Below are positions 38,048-48,015 of a DNA stretch of 64,000 bases, in pieces. The notes beneath the pieces were generated by a model. That model worked only from the letters and a program-made list of their open reading frames with translations, was not told the origin of the DNA and did no database searches. The position numbers were made by a program, and so were the translations under genes. Position 1 is the stretch's first letter, and each line of letters opens with the position of its first letter. This DNA is from an uncultured Flavobacteriaceae bacterium. Lineage in GTDB: Bacteria; Bacteroidota; Bacteroidia; Flavobacteriales; Flavobacteriaceae. The stretch spans positions 1 through 64,000 of the forward strand of contig CALKFR010000008.1 in NCBI GenBank assembly GCA_938084555.1. Reading direction: 5' to 3'.

Positions 38048-39394
38048 TTATTGAAAAAGTCTAAAAACATCATTCCCGTTTGCAAATAGTAATAAGGTAA
38101 TTAATAAAATAAAACCAGTTACTTGAGCATATTCTAAAAATTTATCACTTGGTTTTTTACCTGAGATCATTTCCCATAAGGTAAAGACTACATGGCCTCC
38201 ATCTAATGCTGGAATGGGCAGTAAATTCATAAAACCTAACATGATGGAGAGGAAAGCAGTAATATTCCAAAAACTTTCAGCACTCCATGTAGATGGGAAA
38301 ATACTTCCAATTGAAATAAAACCACCCAACCCTTTGTAGGCTCCTGTGCTTGGATTAAAGATTTTTTTAAGCTGTTTTACGTAATTGGTTAGTGTCTCAT
38401 AAGACTTGTTAATTCCTGCCGGGATTGCTGCTGCAAGAGAGTAGTTGATATCAGCTAAATCATAGTATCCTAACTTTTCTAAGTCAGTAAAACTCATACC
38501 ATAAATTACTACACCTAACTTTCCATTATCATTAACCAATACGTTAAATGTTTTATCTTCTTCACCTCTCTTAACTGTTAACGAAATCTCTTTACCTCTG
38601 TTTTCATTAAGTAAAACCTCAACTTCATCTTGATATTTTAATGACTGTCCGTTAATTGCTGTCACAATATCTTTATCTTTTAATTCTGAGTTTGAATTTT
38701 GAGAGTTTTCTTGAAATTTAGCAAACATGAAAGGGCTTCTTGGCCTAACAATCATTCCAGCATTTTTACCTCTAGTTATTAATTTATCAATAAAATCTAC
38801 AGGTAATTCCTTTTTAATAGGAAGACCATTTCTTTCTATGGTATAATTATTACCATTAATAAACTCAATGGTGATATCTGAGAATTTTTTTATTTCTTCA
38901 CCATCAACACTTAAAATTTTGTCTCCATTTTGAAGCCCTAAACGAACTGCGAGTGAGTCTTGAACCCATACACCATCGGTCACATTTTCATTTGGAAGGT
39001 ATTTTTCACCGTAAGAGTACATTAACATGATATATATAAAAATACCTAATATAAAATTTACAAAAACCCCACCCAACATGATAATTAATCGTTGCCATGC
39101 TGGTTTAGATCTAAACTCCCAAGGCTTTGGTTCTTCTTTAAGTTGTTCAGTATCCATACTTTCATCAATCATTCCAGATATTTTCACATAACCACCTAAA
39201 GGAATCCATCCAATTCCATAAACAGTTTCACCAATCTTCTTTTTGAAGATTGAAAATTTATAATCAAAAAATAAATAAAATTTTTCAACTCTTGTTTTGA
39301 ATAATTTAGCGGGGATAAAATGCCCTAATTCATGCAACACGATTAACAACGATAAGCTTAGGATAAATTGTGAAGCTTTTATTAATATTTCCAT
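38048..39394 (-). CDS. rseP: RIP metalloprotease RseP (M50)
   Basis: 448 aa; LHELGHFIPAKLF HExxH, PDZ domains, FMNLLPIPALDGGHVVF. Confidence 0.95.
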   Translation of the reverse strand: MEILIKASQFILSLSLLIVLHELGHFIPAKLFKTRVEKFYLFFDYKFSIFKKKIGETVYGIGWIPLGGYVKISGMIDESMDTEQLKEEPKPWEFRSKPAWQRLIIMLGGVFVNFILGIFIYIMLMYSYGEKYLPNENVTDGVWVQDSLAVRLGLQNGDKILSVDGEEIKKFSDITIEFINGNNYTIERNGLPIKKELPVDFIDKLITRGKNAGMIVRPRSPFMFAKFQENSQNSNSELKDKDIVTAINGQSLKYQDEVEVLLNENRGKEISLTVKRGEEDKTFNVLVNDNGKLGVVIYGMSFTDLEKLGYYDLADINYSLAAAIPAGINKSYETLTNYVKQLKKIFNPSTGAYKGLGGFISIGSIFPSTWSAESFWNITAFLSIMLGFMNLLPIPALDGGHVVFTLWEMISGKKPSDKFLEYAQVTGFILLITLLLFANGNDVFRLFQ

Positions 39395-39516
39395 CTAGTT
39401 TAGGTCTTCAGTTTTTAAAGGCACAAATGTACGCTTTTCATTAGATGTGTAAAAAATTGTTTTAAGATGCTTTTTTAATTTAACAAACATTTATAAGGTA
39501 TTAGACACTAAATTGT

Positions 39517-39547
39517 TGTGGGATGTATTTGTTATGTATTATTTTTG
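39517..39547 (+). promoter_or_regulatory. Candidate Bacteroidota promoter for the SCO1-like gene
   Basis: TTG (39517) and TAttTTTG (39540-39547), about 20 nt spacer. Confidence 0.5.
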
Positions 39548-39563
39548 TAAAATATTTTAAGTT

Positions 39564-40238
39564 ATGGATTTAGACTTCTTTAAAAAATCAATCCCTACAC
39601 TTCGGTTTTTAGTTGTATTTTCTATAGTTGGTATCACTGTATTTTATCAATTAATGTCTCAAGAAGAACGACTTAAAATTTATAACCCCATAGACATAAA
39701 CCCCAGATTAGTTGATATTTCAAAAAAGAATTTGAAAAAAAATCATAAAATCTCAGATTTTGAATTAATTAATCAAAATGGAGAAAAAATCACCAATAAA
39801 ACGTATGAAAATAAAATTTATATCGCAGATTTTTTCTTTACACGTTGTCAATCAATATGTATAGCTATGGCTTACAATATGAGTGAATTACAAGACTATT
39901 ACAAGGAAGATGATGATATTATGTTTTTATCACATTCTGTAACACCAAGTATTGATAGTATTTCTGTTTTAAAAGAATACGCAATACAAAAAGGAGTTAT
40001 TGATGGGAAATGGAATATAACAACTGGATCAAAAAAGCATATCTATGATCTTGCGCGTAAAAATTATTTCGCAGTTTTAGATGAGGGTAGTGGTGATGAT
40101 AGTGACTTTATTCATACAGAACAATTTGTTTTAATAGACAAAGAAAGACGAATTAGAGGATTTTATGACGGCACTGAAAAAGAAGACATAAATAAAATTA
40201 AAAAAGACATCTTAATTTTAAAAAAAGAATACAATTAA
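39564..40238 (+). CDS. SCO1/SenC family protein
   Basis: 224 aa; IYIADFFFTRCQSICIAMAYNM CxxxC motif; SHSVTPSIDSI; conserved His region FIHTEQFVLID. Confidence 0.9.
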   Translation: MDLDFFKKSIPTLRFLVVFSIVGITVFYQLMSQEERLKIYNPIDINPRLVDISKKNLKKNHKISDFELINQNGEKITNKTYENKIYIADFFFTRCQSICIAMAYNMSELQDYYKEDDDIMFLSHSVTPSIDSISVLKEYAIQKGVIDGKWNITTGSKKHIYDLARKNYFAVLDEGSGDDSDFIHTEQFVLIDKERRIRGFYDGTEKEDINKIKKDILILKKEYN

Positions 40239-40244
40239 AATAAC

Positions 40245-40276
40245 TTGTTTAGAATTATTCTAATTTAGTATCTTTG
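40245..40276 (+). promoter_or_regulatory. Candidate promoter of feoAB containing a 7-1-7 dyad (TTAGAAT-T-ATTCTAA)
   Basis: -33 TTG at 40245, -7 TAtcTTTG at 40269-40276; dyad at 40249-40263 between them. Confidence 0.6.
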
Positions 40277-40294
40277 TTTACTAATTAAATTCCC

Positions 40295-40312
40295 TTCCCG
40301 CAAAAGCGGGAA
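40295..40312 (+). other. GC-rich hairpin immediately upstream of feoA start
   Basis: TTCCCGC-AAAA-GCGGGAA, 10 nt before the ATG at 40323. Confidence 0.75.
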
Positions 40313-40322
40313 TCTATTTTTA

Positions 40323-40550
40323 ATGACTACAATAGCATCTTTACATATCGGTGAATTAGCTTACATCTCTGAAGAATCTTTAAATGAGATACCACTTAAG
40401 TTATTAGAGATGGGTTGTCTTCCAGGTGCTGAAGTAAAGCTTATTCAACTTGCACCACTAAATGATCCTTTATATATCTGCGTCAATGGTAGTCACTTGG
40501 CCATTAGAAAAGAGACTGCATCTAAGATTCAAATTATTAAAGCCCAGTAA
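40323..40550 (+). CDS. feoA: Ferrous iron transport protein A
   Basis: 75 aa FeoA/SH3-like: LLEMGCLPGAEVKLIQLAPLNDPLYICVNGSHLAIRKE; directly upstream of feoB. Confidence 0.93.
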   Translation: MTTIASLHIGELAYISEESLNEIPLKLLEMGCLPGAEVKLIQLAPLNDPLYICVNGSHLAIRKETASKIQIIKAQ

Positions 40551-42670
40551 TGAGTTACAAAAAAACTATTAATGTTGCTTTAATAGGAAACCCTAATACA
40601 GGTAAAACATCATTATTTAATGAGTTAACAGGTTTAAATCAGAAAGTTGGGAATTACCCTGGAGTTACTGTAGATAAGAAAGAAGGCAAAAGTAAGCTTC
40701 AAAGCAATTTAAAAGCAATTATTACTGATTTACCAGGAACATATAGTATTAATCCAACCTCTTTAGATGAAACAATTGTTTTAAAAACACTTTTAAATTC
40801 TAAAACCGATAAAACTCCAGATGTTATTGTTGTTGTTGCGGATGTTGAAAATTTAAAAAGAAACCTACTACTCTTCTCTCAAATAAAAGATTTGGAAATA
40901 CCTACAGTTTTGGCCATTAACATGGTAGATCAAATGAAACGAAAAGGAATTTCAATAGATGTAAATTTATTGAAAAAAGAATTGAGTAATGAAGTTGTTT
41001 TATTAAGTGTTAGAAAAAACCCTAAGATAGGAGTTGAAGAGGTTAAAAAAGCAATAGTAAAATCTTACAATTCAGCAAAAGCATCTCCATTGTGTAATGT
41101 TAATAATAGAATAGATCCAGCTTATTTTGATAGATTAAAAGAAATTAATCCAAAATATTCTATTTATGAACTATGGTTAATGATTACCCAAAATAGTTTT
41201 CCTGATAAGATTTCAGAAGATGAAAAAAAAGCGCTTTTAACCTTCAAAAATGACTCAAAAAATTTAAAGAAATATCAACACAAAGAAACTATTTACAGGT
41301 ATCAGAAAATTAATGAAATATTAAAAAAAACATATCTAACAGATCGTTCTAAAGCAACAGATTTGAGAGCTAAGCTAGATAAAATTTTTACTCACAAAAT
41401 TTTTGGATATATCCTTTTTTTTACTCTGTTGCTATTGATTTTTCAATCTATTTTTGATTGGGCTACTCTTCCAATGGATTTTATAGATACTCAATTTGCT
41501 AACTTGAGTTCTTACGTAAACAAAACCATGTCAGCAGGAGTCTTAAATAACTTAATTTCAGAAGGTATAATTCCGGGAGTTGGTGGGATTATTATTTTTA
41601 TTCCACAAATTGCTATTTTGTTTCTATTTGTTTCATTACTGGAAGAAACAGGTTACATGAGTAGGGTTGTTTTTTTAATGGATAAAATTATGAGACGTTT
41701 TGGAATGAGTGGTAAAAGTGTGATTCCATTAATTTCAGGAACTGCTTGTGCTATTCCCGCCGTTATGGCTACTCGTAATATTTCAGGGTGGAAAGAACGC
41801 CTTATTACTATATTAGTAACTCCGTTTACTACCTGTTCTGCTCGTTTGCCAGTTTATGCGATTATTATTGCATTAATTATTCCTGATAAAAAGATTTTTG
41901 GAATTTTAAATTTACAAGGGTTAACTCTACTTAGTTTATATATTTTAGGTTTTACTACGGCTATTATTGCTGCAGTTATTCTTCATAAAACACTTAAAAT
42001 AAAAAACACTTCATTTTTTGTGGTTGAAATGCCAGACTATAAATTACCATCTCTAAAAAATGTGTTTTTTGATGTGATTGAAAAAACAAAGGCTTTTGTT
42101 TTTGGTGCAGGAAAAATAATTTTATCAATTTCTATAGTGCTTTGGTTTTTAGCTTCTAATGGCCCTCAATCTTATGCAGATGTAGAAAAAAATATCAAAG
42201 AAAAAACAATAAGTCAAAAAATTTCTGAAGTAAAACTCAATCAAATGATTGCCTCTGCTAAATTAGAAAACTCATACATTGGTATTATGGGTAAAAGTAT
42301 AGAACCTTTAATTAAACCATTGGGTTATGATTGGAAAATTGGAATAGCTTTGATTAGCTCTTTTGCAGCAAGAGAAGTTTTTGTTGGAACTTTAGCAACC
42401 ATTTATTCCGTTGAAAGTGACGATGATGATATCACAACAATAAAGCAACGTATGGGCTCAGAAATTAATCCAGAAACTAATACTAAAAGATTTAATTTTC
42501 CAGTTGGGATGTCTTTACTAGTTTTTTATGCATTTGCAATGCAGTGTATGGCAACTCTAGCCATTGTAAAGCGAGAAACTAAAAGTTGGAAATGGCCTTT
42601 AATTCAATTCGTAGGTATGGGTGTTTTGGCATATATTTGTTCTTTTATTGTATTTCAAACTTTAAGCTAA
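40550..42670 (+). CDS. feoB: Ferrous iron transport protein B
   Basis: 706 aa; G domain ALIGNPNTGKTSLFNELTGLNQKVGNYPGVTVDKKEG, SGTACAIPAVMATRNISGWKERL. Confidence 0.97.
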   Translation: MSYKKTINVALIGNPNTGKTSLFNELTGLNQKVGNYPGVTVDKKEGKSKLQSNLKAIITDLPGTYSINPTSLDETIVLKTLLNSKTDKTPDVIVVVADVENLKRNLLLFSQIKDLEIPTVLAINMVDQMKRKGISIDVNLLKKELSNEVVLLSVRKNPKIGVEEVKKAIVKSYNSAKASPLCNVNNRIDPAYFDRLKEINPKYSIYELWLMITQNSFPDKISEDEKKALLTFKNDSKNLKKYQHKETIYRYQKINEILKKTYLTDRSKATDLRAKLDKIFTHKIFGYILFFTLLLLIFQSIFDWATLPMDFIDTQFANLSSYVNKTMSAGVLNNLISEGIIPGVGGIIIFIPQIAILFLFVSLLEETGYMSRVVFLMDKIMRRFGMSGKSVIPLISGTACAIPAVMATRNISGWKERLITILVTPFTTCSARLPVYAIIIALIIPDKKIFGILNLQGLTLLSLYILGFTTAIIAAVILHKTLKIKNTSFFVVEMPDYKLPSLKNVFFDVIEKTKAFVFGAGKIILSISIVLWFLASNGPQSYADVEKNIKEKTISQKISEVKLNQMIASAKLENSYIGIMGKSIEPLIKPLGYDWKIGIALISSFAAREVFVGTLATIYSVESDDDDITTIKQRMGSEINPETNTKRFNFPVGMSLLVFYAFAMQCMATLAIVKRETKSWKWPLIQFVGMGVLAYICSFIVFQTLS

Positions 42671-42780
42671 TGCAAGAAATTATTGTATATATCGCTGTTT
42701 TTTTATCAGTTTTTTTCTTAGTAAAAAGTTTCTTGTTCAAGAAGCCGGCATCTGGATGTAATAAAGATTGCGATTGTTGA
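42670..42780 (+). CDS. FeoB-associated Cys-rich membrane peptide
   Basis: 36 aa MQEIIVYIAVFLSVFFLVKSFLFKKPASGCNKDCDC; ATG shares a base with the feoB stop; TM helix + Cys-rich tail. ORF track lists it only as the C-terminal end of 42586..42780. Confidence 0.85.
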   Translation: MQEIIVYIAVFLSVFFLVKSFLFKKPASGCNKDCDC

Positions 42781-42862
42781 TTTTTTCATATTATTTAGTT
42801 TTATTTAGAATCTACTTTTACAGCCAAAATAAAATAAAATTTTAACCTTAAATATTTTAATC

Positions 42863-43393
42863 ATGAACAAAAAACTTTTAGTAATAACGATACTTTTTTT
42901 TAGTGGAATTTTTTTAAACCAAGCGATAGCGCAAAATTTTAAAGGATTAGATAAAAGCCCTATGGATATGGCATCCTATCCAGATAATTATAGGATTTCA
43001 GAAAAAGTGATAAAAATCATCTATAGTAGACCTCAGCTAAAGGGAAGATCTTTGGAAAATTTAGCTAAGTTTGGAAAAAAATGGAGAACAGGAGCTAATG
43101 AGGCAACAGAAATTACATTTTATAAAGACGTTAATTTTGGGGGTACTGCAGTAAAGTCTGGTACTTATACTATGTATACAATTCCTGGAGAAGCCTCATG
43201 GACTGTAGTCTTAAGTAGTCAATTAAACGTATGGGGAGTTTATTTTCACAAAGATGAAAATGATGTGGCTAGGGTTAGTGTGCCAGTTAAAAAGTCTGAA
43301 GAAACTCTTGATCTATTTTCAATTGTAATAGACAATGAGATGACGATTCATATGGGTTGGGGAGATGTTATATTAAGTATTCCAGTAGAATAA
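42863..43393 (+). CDS. DUF2911 family secreted protein
   Basis: 176 aa; signal peptide; SPMDMASYPDNYRISEKVIKIIYSRPQLKGR; KWRTGANEATEITFYKDVNFGG. Confidence 0.88.
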   Translation: MNKKLLVITILFFSGIFLNQAIAQNFKGLDKSPMDMASYPDNYRISEKVIKIIYSRPQLKGRSLENLAKFGKKWRTGANEATEITFYKDVNFGGTAVKSGTYTMYTIPGEASWTVVLSSQLNVWGVYFHKDENDVARVSVPVKKSEETLDLFSIVIDNEMTIHMGWGDVILSIPVE

Positions 43394-43575
43394 AAGCCTT
43401 TATCTTTTCATTGTATTATTTCAGTAGTTTGAAACACCAAAGAGTTTTTGTCAAAGAATTTATAAAAAGAGTATCGAATTACTTCCAGATGTTTCAGTAA
43501 TCCCATTATTATTAGATAGGCTTTATACTTTGCAAGAATAAGTGTAAATTTGACCACTTTTAAGAAGAAAATTTC

Positions 43576-46392
43576 ATGCACTATAATTTCAAAGAAATAG
43601 AAGAAAAGTGGCAAAGTTACTGGGCTAAAAACCAAACATTTAAAGCTAGTAATGGTTCTGATAAACCAAAATATTATGTTTTGGATATGTTTCCTTACCC
43701 ATCAGGTGCAGGATTACATGTTGGTCACCCTCTAGGATATATTGCATCAGATATTTACGCTCGTTACAAAAGACATAAAGGTTATAATGTATTGCACCCT
43801 CAAGGATATGATTCTTTTGGGTTACCAGCCGAGCAATACGCTATTCAAACTGGGCAACATCCGGCAAAAACTACTGAAGAAAATATTAAAACCTATCGTC
43901 GTCAATTGGATCAAATTGGATTTTCATTTGATTGGTCTCGTGAGGTGAGAACTTCAAATCCAAGGTATTATAAATGGACACAGTGGATTTTTATTCAACT
44001 ATTTAATTCATGGTATAATAAAGATACAGACAGAGCAGAAGATATTTCAACATTAATTTACATATTTAAAAAAGAGGGGAATCTATGCGTGAATGCATCC
44101 TGTGACGAAGACATTAAAGAGTTTACTTCTGAGCAATGGGAAGCGTTTTCAAAGAAAGAACAAGAAGAAATACTATTACAATATAGATTAACATTTTTAT
44201 CAGATACAGAAGTAAATTGGTGTCCAGAATTAGGAACAGTATTGGCAAATGATGAAATTATTAATGGTGTTTCAGAGCGTGGAGGACACCCTGTGGTCAG
44301 AAAAAAAATGACCCAATGGTCTATGCGTATTTCGGCATATGCACAACGTTTATTAGATGGGTTAAAATCTATAGATTGGCCTCAGCCTTTAAAAGACTCT
44401 CAAACGAATTGGATAGGCCGTTCTCAAGGAGCAATGGTTTCTTTTAACATAAAAGGTCACAAAAATAAAATAGAAGTTTTTACTACAAGGCCAGATACCA
44501 TATTTGGAGTATCTTTTATGACTTTGGCTCCAGAACATGAATTAGTTTCGCAGATTACAACAGAAGCTCAAAAAGTAGAAGTAGAATCCTATATTAAAGC
44601 AACTTCAAAACGATCAGAACGTGATAGAATGGCTGATGTAAAAACCATTTCAGGAGCTTTTACAGGAGCGTATGCGATTCATCCTTTTTCAGGAGAAAAA
44701 GTTCAAATTTGGATTGGAGATTATGTCTTAGCAGGCTATGGTACAGGAGCTGTAATGGCCGTTCCCTGTGGAGATCAAAGAGATTATGATTTTGCTAAAC
44801 ACTTTAAAATTCCAATTCCAAACATTTTTGAAGGAGTAGATATTTCTGAGCAAGCCCATACAGACAAAGAAGGAACTATTATTACAAACTCAGACTTTTT
44901 AAGTGGACTGTCTTATAAGAAAGCATTAAAATTATCTATCTATGAGCTAGAGAAACAAGAGATTGGCTATGGGAAAGTAAACTACCGTTTACGTGATGCT
45001 GTTTTTAGTAGACAACGCTATTGGGGAGAACCTTTTCCGGTTTATTATGTTGAAGGAATGCCTCAAATGATTGATCAAACACACTTGCCAATTGTATTGC
45101 CAGAAGTTGAAAAATATCTACCTACTGAAGATGGTCAGCCTCCCTTAGGAAATGCAGATACATGGGCTTGGGACTCAGTTAACAATAAAGTTGTAGTTAA
45201 TGGTGAGATAAATAATACGAGCGTTTGGCCTTTAGAATTAAATACCATGCCAGGTTGGGCAGGAAGTTCATATTACTTTAACCGCTACATGGATCCGCAT
45301 AATGAGACTGAATTTGCTTCAAAAGAATCGCTGAATTATTGGAAAGAAGTAGACCTATATATTGGAGGGTCTGAACACGCAACGGGACACTTATTATATG
45401 CACGTTTTTGGCAAAAGTTTTTATTTGATAAAGGATTAGTTCCTGTAGACGAATTTGCAAAAAAGCTCATTAATCAAGGAATGATTTTGGGAACTAGTGC
45501 TTTTGTTTTTAGAGAAGTAGGAACTAAAAGATTTTATTCAAAAGGATTAATAAAAGGTAAAAAAGTTCATCCAATTCATACAGACGTTTCCTACGTAAAT
45601 GCTTCTGATGAATTAGACATCGAAGCATTTAAAAAATGGAGAGAAGAATTTAAAGATGCCCAATTTATTACTGAAGAAGATGGAACTTTTAAAGTTTCTA
45701 GAGAGGTAGAGAAGATGTCTAAATCAAAATACAATGTGGTGAATCCAGATCATATTTGTTCTAAATATGGAGCAGATAGTTTGCGTTTATTTGAGATGTT
45801 TTTAGGGCCATTAGAACAAGCGAAACCTTGGAAAACATCTGGTATTTCAGGGGTGCATTCTTTTTTAAAGAAATTATGGAAGTTATTCTACAACGGAGAA
45901 GAATTCTCTATTTCAGATGCTGAACCAACAGCAGAAGAATTAAAGACATTACATAAAACGATCAAAAAAGTAGAGGAAGATATTGAGAATTTTTCTTTCA
46001 ACACCTCAGTTTCAACCTTTATGATTGCTGTGAATGAGTTCATTGCTCAGAAATGTAATAAACGGGCTATTTTAGAACCCTTACTAGTTTTAATTTCTCC
46101 TTATGCACCCCATATAGCAGAGGAATTGTGGGAGAAATTAGGAAATGCTGAGTCTATTTCTACAGCTCCTTTTCCAATATTTGAGCCACAATATTTGGTA
46201 GAAAGCACAAAGAATTACCCCGTTTCTTTCAATGGGAAAATGAGATTTACAATGGAGTTACCACTAGATATGACTAAAGATGATATTGAAAAAGTAGTTT
46301 TAGCACATCAAAAAACACAGGTTCAATTAGCAGGAAGAGTTCCAAAGAAAATAATTATAGTTCCAGGAAAGATTATCAATATAGTGGGGTAG
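43576..46392 (+). CDS. leuS: Leucyl-tRNA synthetase
   Basis: 938 aa; MFPYPSGAGLHVGHPLGY, editing domain, KMSKSKYNVVNPD. Confidence 0.97.
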   Translation: MHYNFKEIEEKWQSYWAKNQTFKASNGSDKPKYYVLDMFPYPSGAGLHVGHPLGYIASDIYARYKRHKGYNVLHPQGYDSFGLPAEQYAIQTGQHPAKTTEENIKTYRRQLDQIGFSFDWSREVRTSNPRYYKWTQWIFIQLFNSWYNKDTDRAEDISTLIYIFKKEGNLCVNASCDEDIKEFTSEQWEAFSKKEQEEILLQYRLTFLSDTEVNWCPELGTVLANDEIINGVSERGGHPVVRKKMTQWSMRISAYAQRLLDGLKSIDWPQPLKDSQTNWIGRSQGAMVSFNIKGHKNKIEVFTTRPDTIFGVSFMTLAPEHELVSQITTEAQKVEVESYIKATSKRSERDRMADVKTISGAFTGAYAIHPFSGEKVQIWIGDYVLAGYGTGAVMAVPCGDQRDYDFAKHFKIPIPNIFEGVDISEQAHTDKEGTIITNSDFLSGLSYKKALKLSIYELEKQEIGYGKVNYRLRDAVFSRQRYWGEPFPVYYVEGMPQMIDQTHLPIVLPEVEKYLPTEDGQPPLGNADTWAWDSVNNKVVVNGEINNTSVWPLELNTMPGWAGSSYYFNRYMDPHNETEFASKESLNYWKEVDLYIGGSEHATGHLLYARFWQKFLFDKGLVPVDEFAKKLINQGMILGTSAFVFREVGTKRFYSKGLIKGKKVHPIHTDVSYVNASDELDIEAFKKWREEFKDAQFITEEDGTFKVSREVEKMSKSKYNVVNPDHICSKYGADSLRLFEMFLGPLEQAKPWKTSGISGVHSFLKKLWKLFYNGEEFSISDAEPTAEELKTLHKTIKKVEEDIENFSFNTSVSTFMIAVNEFIAQKCNKRAILEPLLVLISPYAPHIAEELWEKLGNAESISTAPFPIFEPQYLVESTKNYPVSFNGKMRFTMELPLDMTKDDIEKVVLAHQKTQVQLAGRVPKKIIIVPGKIINIVG

Positions 46393-46418
46393 TAATATGT
46401 TACAAATACAATTTTATT

Positions 46419-46452
46419 AAGCTGTTGTGATTTTTTCACATCAGCTTTTTTT
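46419..46452 (+). terminator. Intrinsic terminator downstream of leuS
   Basis: AAGCTGTTGTGA-ttttt-TCACATCAGCTT (11/12 paired) followed by a T tract. Confidence 0.85.
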
Positions 46453-46541
46453 CTGCCCTTACTTTACGTATCTTGTTTGTCAAATATGAATTAATCTTTG
46501 GAATGAATTTTGAAGATAATTCTTACTTTTTAATAGTATAA

Positions 46542-48008
46542 ATGTTGAAATACTTTAATAACATATCATTAAGAATTAGAATTTTTATTGCTATGATTTT
46601 GCTGATTTTTTTAGCAACTGTCCTTATTATTGGCGTTACTATTTATCAGTACAATAAACAAACTACAGACTATAATGTTAGTCGATTTGGGAGAAAGGAA
46701 GAAAGTTTAAAAAAAGAAATTGCTATACAATTATATCAACGATCAAATATTTCTGTAACAACAGAAAACTTAACAACTATTTTTCAAAAAGCTATTTATG
46801 AGATTGCTTACATTCATAATTTGGAGATAAGCATGTATGACTTAGAGGGTAAGCTTTTAATAACCTCAGATCCCTTTGGTTTAAAAGACTCAATTCCACC
46901 TGATTTATTACCCTCAAAAGTTTCAAAATTAAAATTGAGTAAAGGAGTCAGAGTATTTGAAATTACAGAAAATAATAAAATTAAAATTGAAACATCATAC
47001 ACCTATATTTTAGACTCAATTTCTGATAGAATAGGGATATTAAAATTAGAATTTAATCAAGATAATACTACGCAAGAATATGAATTACAAGTCTTTTTAA
47101 CACGCTTAATCCTTGTATACTTTTTTATGTTTTTAATTGCTATCATGTTGGCTTATTTTTTATCTAGCTATATCACTAGATCTATTAAAAGCATCACAGA
47201 TAAAATGAAACGTACTAGATTAAATGAACGAAATGAAAAAATTGTATTAAGTTCTGCCAGCGCTGAAATTGGAATACTAGTTGAAGGATATAATAATATG
47301 ATAGATGAATTAGAAGAAAGTGCTGTAAAATTAGCCACAAGTGAACGTGAACAAGCGTGGCGAGAGATGGCAAAACAAGTTGCTCATGAAATAAAAAACC
47401 CACTAACACCAATGAGACTTTCTGTTCAAAGTTTTGAGAGAAGATTTGATATAAATGATCCTGATATTAAAGTAAAATTAAAAGAATATAGTAATACATT
47501 AATTCAACAAATAGATGTTATGAGTTCTATTGCAGAAGCTTTTTCTGATTTTGCAAAAATGCCAAAGCAACGAAAAGAAAAAACAGAAATTATTGGCGTT
47601 GTAAAAATGGCTCTAGATATTTTTAGTGAGGAGTATTTAGAGTATCATCCGAAGGAGAAAGAAATCTTTGCAAATTTGGATAAAACCCAATTAATTAGAA
47701 TTGTAACGAACCTAGTTAAAAATGCAATACAAGCAGTTGAAGAAATACAAAAACCTTTAGTAATTGTAAAAGTTTTTTTAAAAAATAAGAAAATATTTAT
47801 TGAAGTTTCAGACAATGGAAAAGGGATAAAACAAGAAGTTGAGCATTTAATCTTTGAGCCTAAATTTACAACAAAAACAAGTGGTATGGGACTCGGACTG
47901 CCCATGATTAAAAACATTATTGTAGCTTATGATGGTTCAATTAACTTCACCTCTTTAGAAGGTGAAGGAACAACATTTACAGTAACGTTACCTAATAAAT
48001 TAAATTAA
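46542..48008 (+). CDS. HAMP-containing sensor histidine kinase (NtrY-like)
   Basis: 488 aa; two TM segments, HAMP, REMAKQVAHEIKNPLTPMRLS H-box, NLVKNAIQAV, DNGKGIKQEV, GMGLGLPMIKNI. Confidence 0.93.
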   Translation: MLKYFNNISLRIRIFIAMILLIFLATVLIIGVTIYQYNKQTTDYNVSRFGRKEESLKKEIAIQLYQRSNISVTTENLTTIFQKAIYEIAYIHNLEISMYDLEGKLLITSDPFGLKDSIPPDLLPSKVSKLKLSKGVRVFEITENNKIKIETSYTYILDSISDRIGILKLEFNQDNTTQEYELQVFLTRLILVYFFMFLIAIMLAYFLSSYITRSIKSITDKMKRTRLNERNEKIVLSSASAEIGILVEGYNNMIDELEESAVKLATSEREQAWREMAKQVAHEIKNPLTPMRLSVQSFERRFDINDPDIKVKLKEYSNTLIQQIDVMSSIAEAFSDFAKMPKQRKEKTEIIGVVKMALDIFSEEYLEYHPKEKEIFANLDKTQLIRIVTNLVKNAIQAVEEIQKPLVIVKVFLKNKKIFIEVSDNGKGIKQEVEHLIFEPKFTTKTSGMGLGLPMIKNIIVAYDGSINFTSLEGEGTTFTVTLPNKLN

Positions 48009-48015
48009 TAAAAAG

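Noticed and set aside
44040-44220. Insertion-like segments in LeuS (around GNLCVNASCDEDIKEF and the KRFYSKGLIKGKKVHPIHTDVSYV region)
   Set aside because: Consistent with normal Bacteroidota-type LeuS architecture as far as I can tell; not evidence of an intein or disruption
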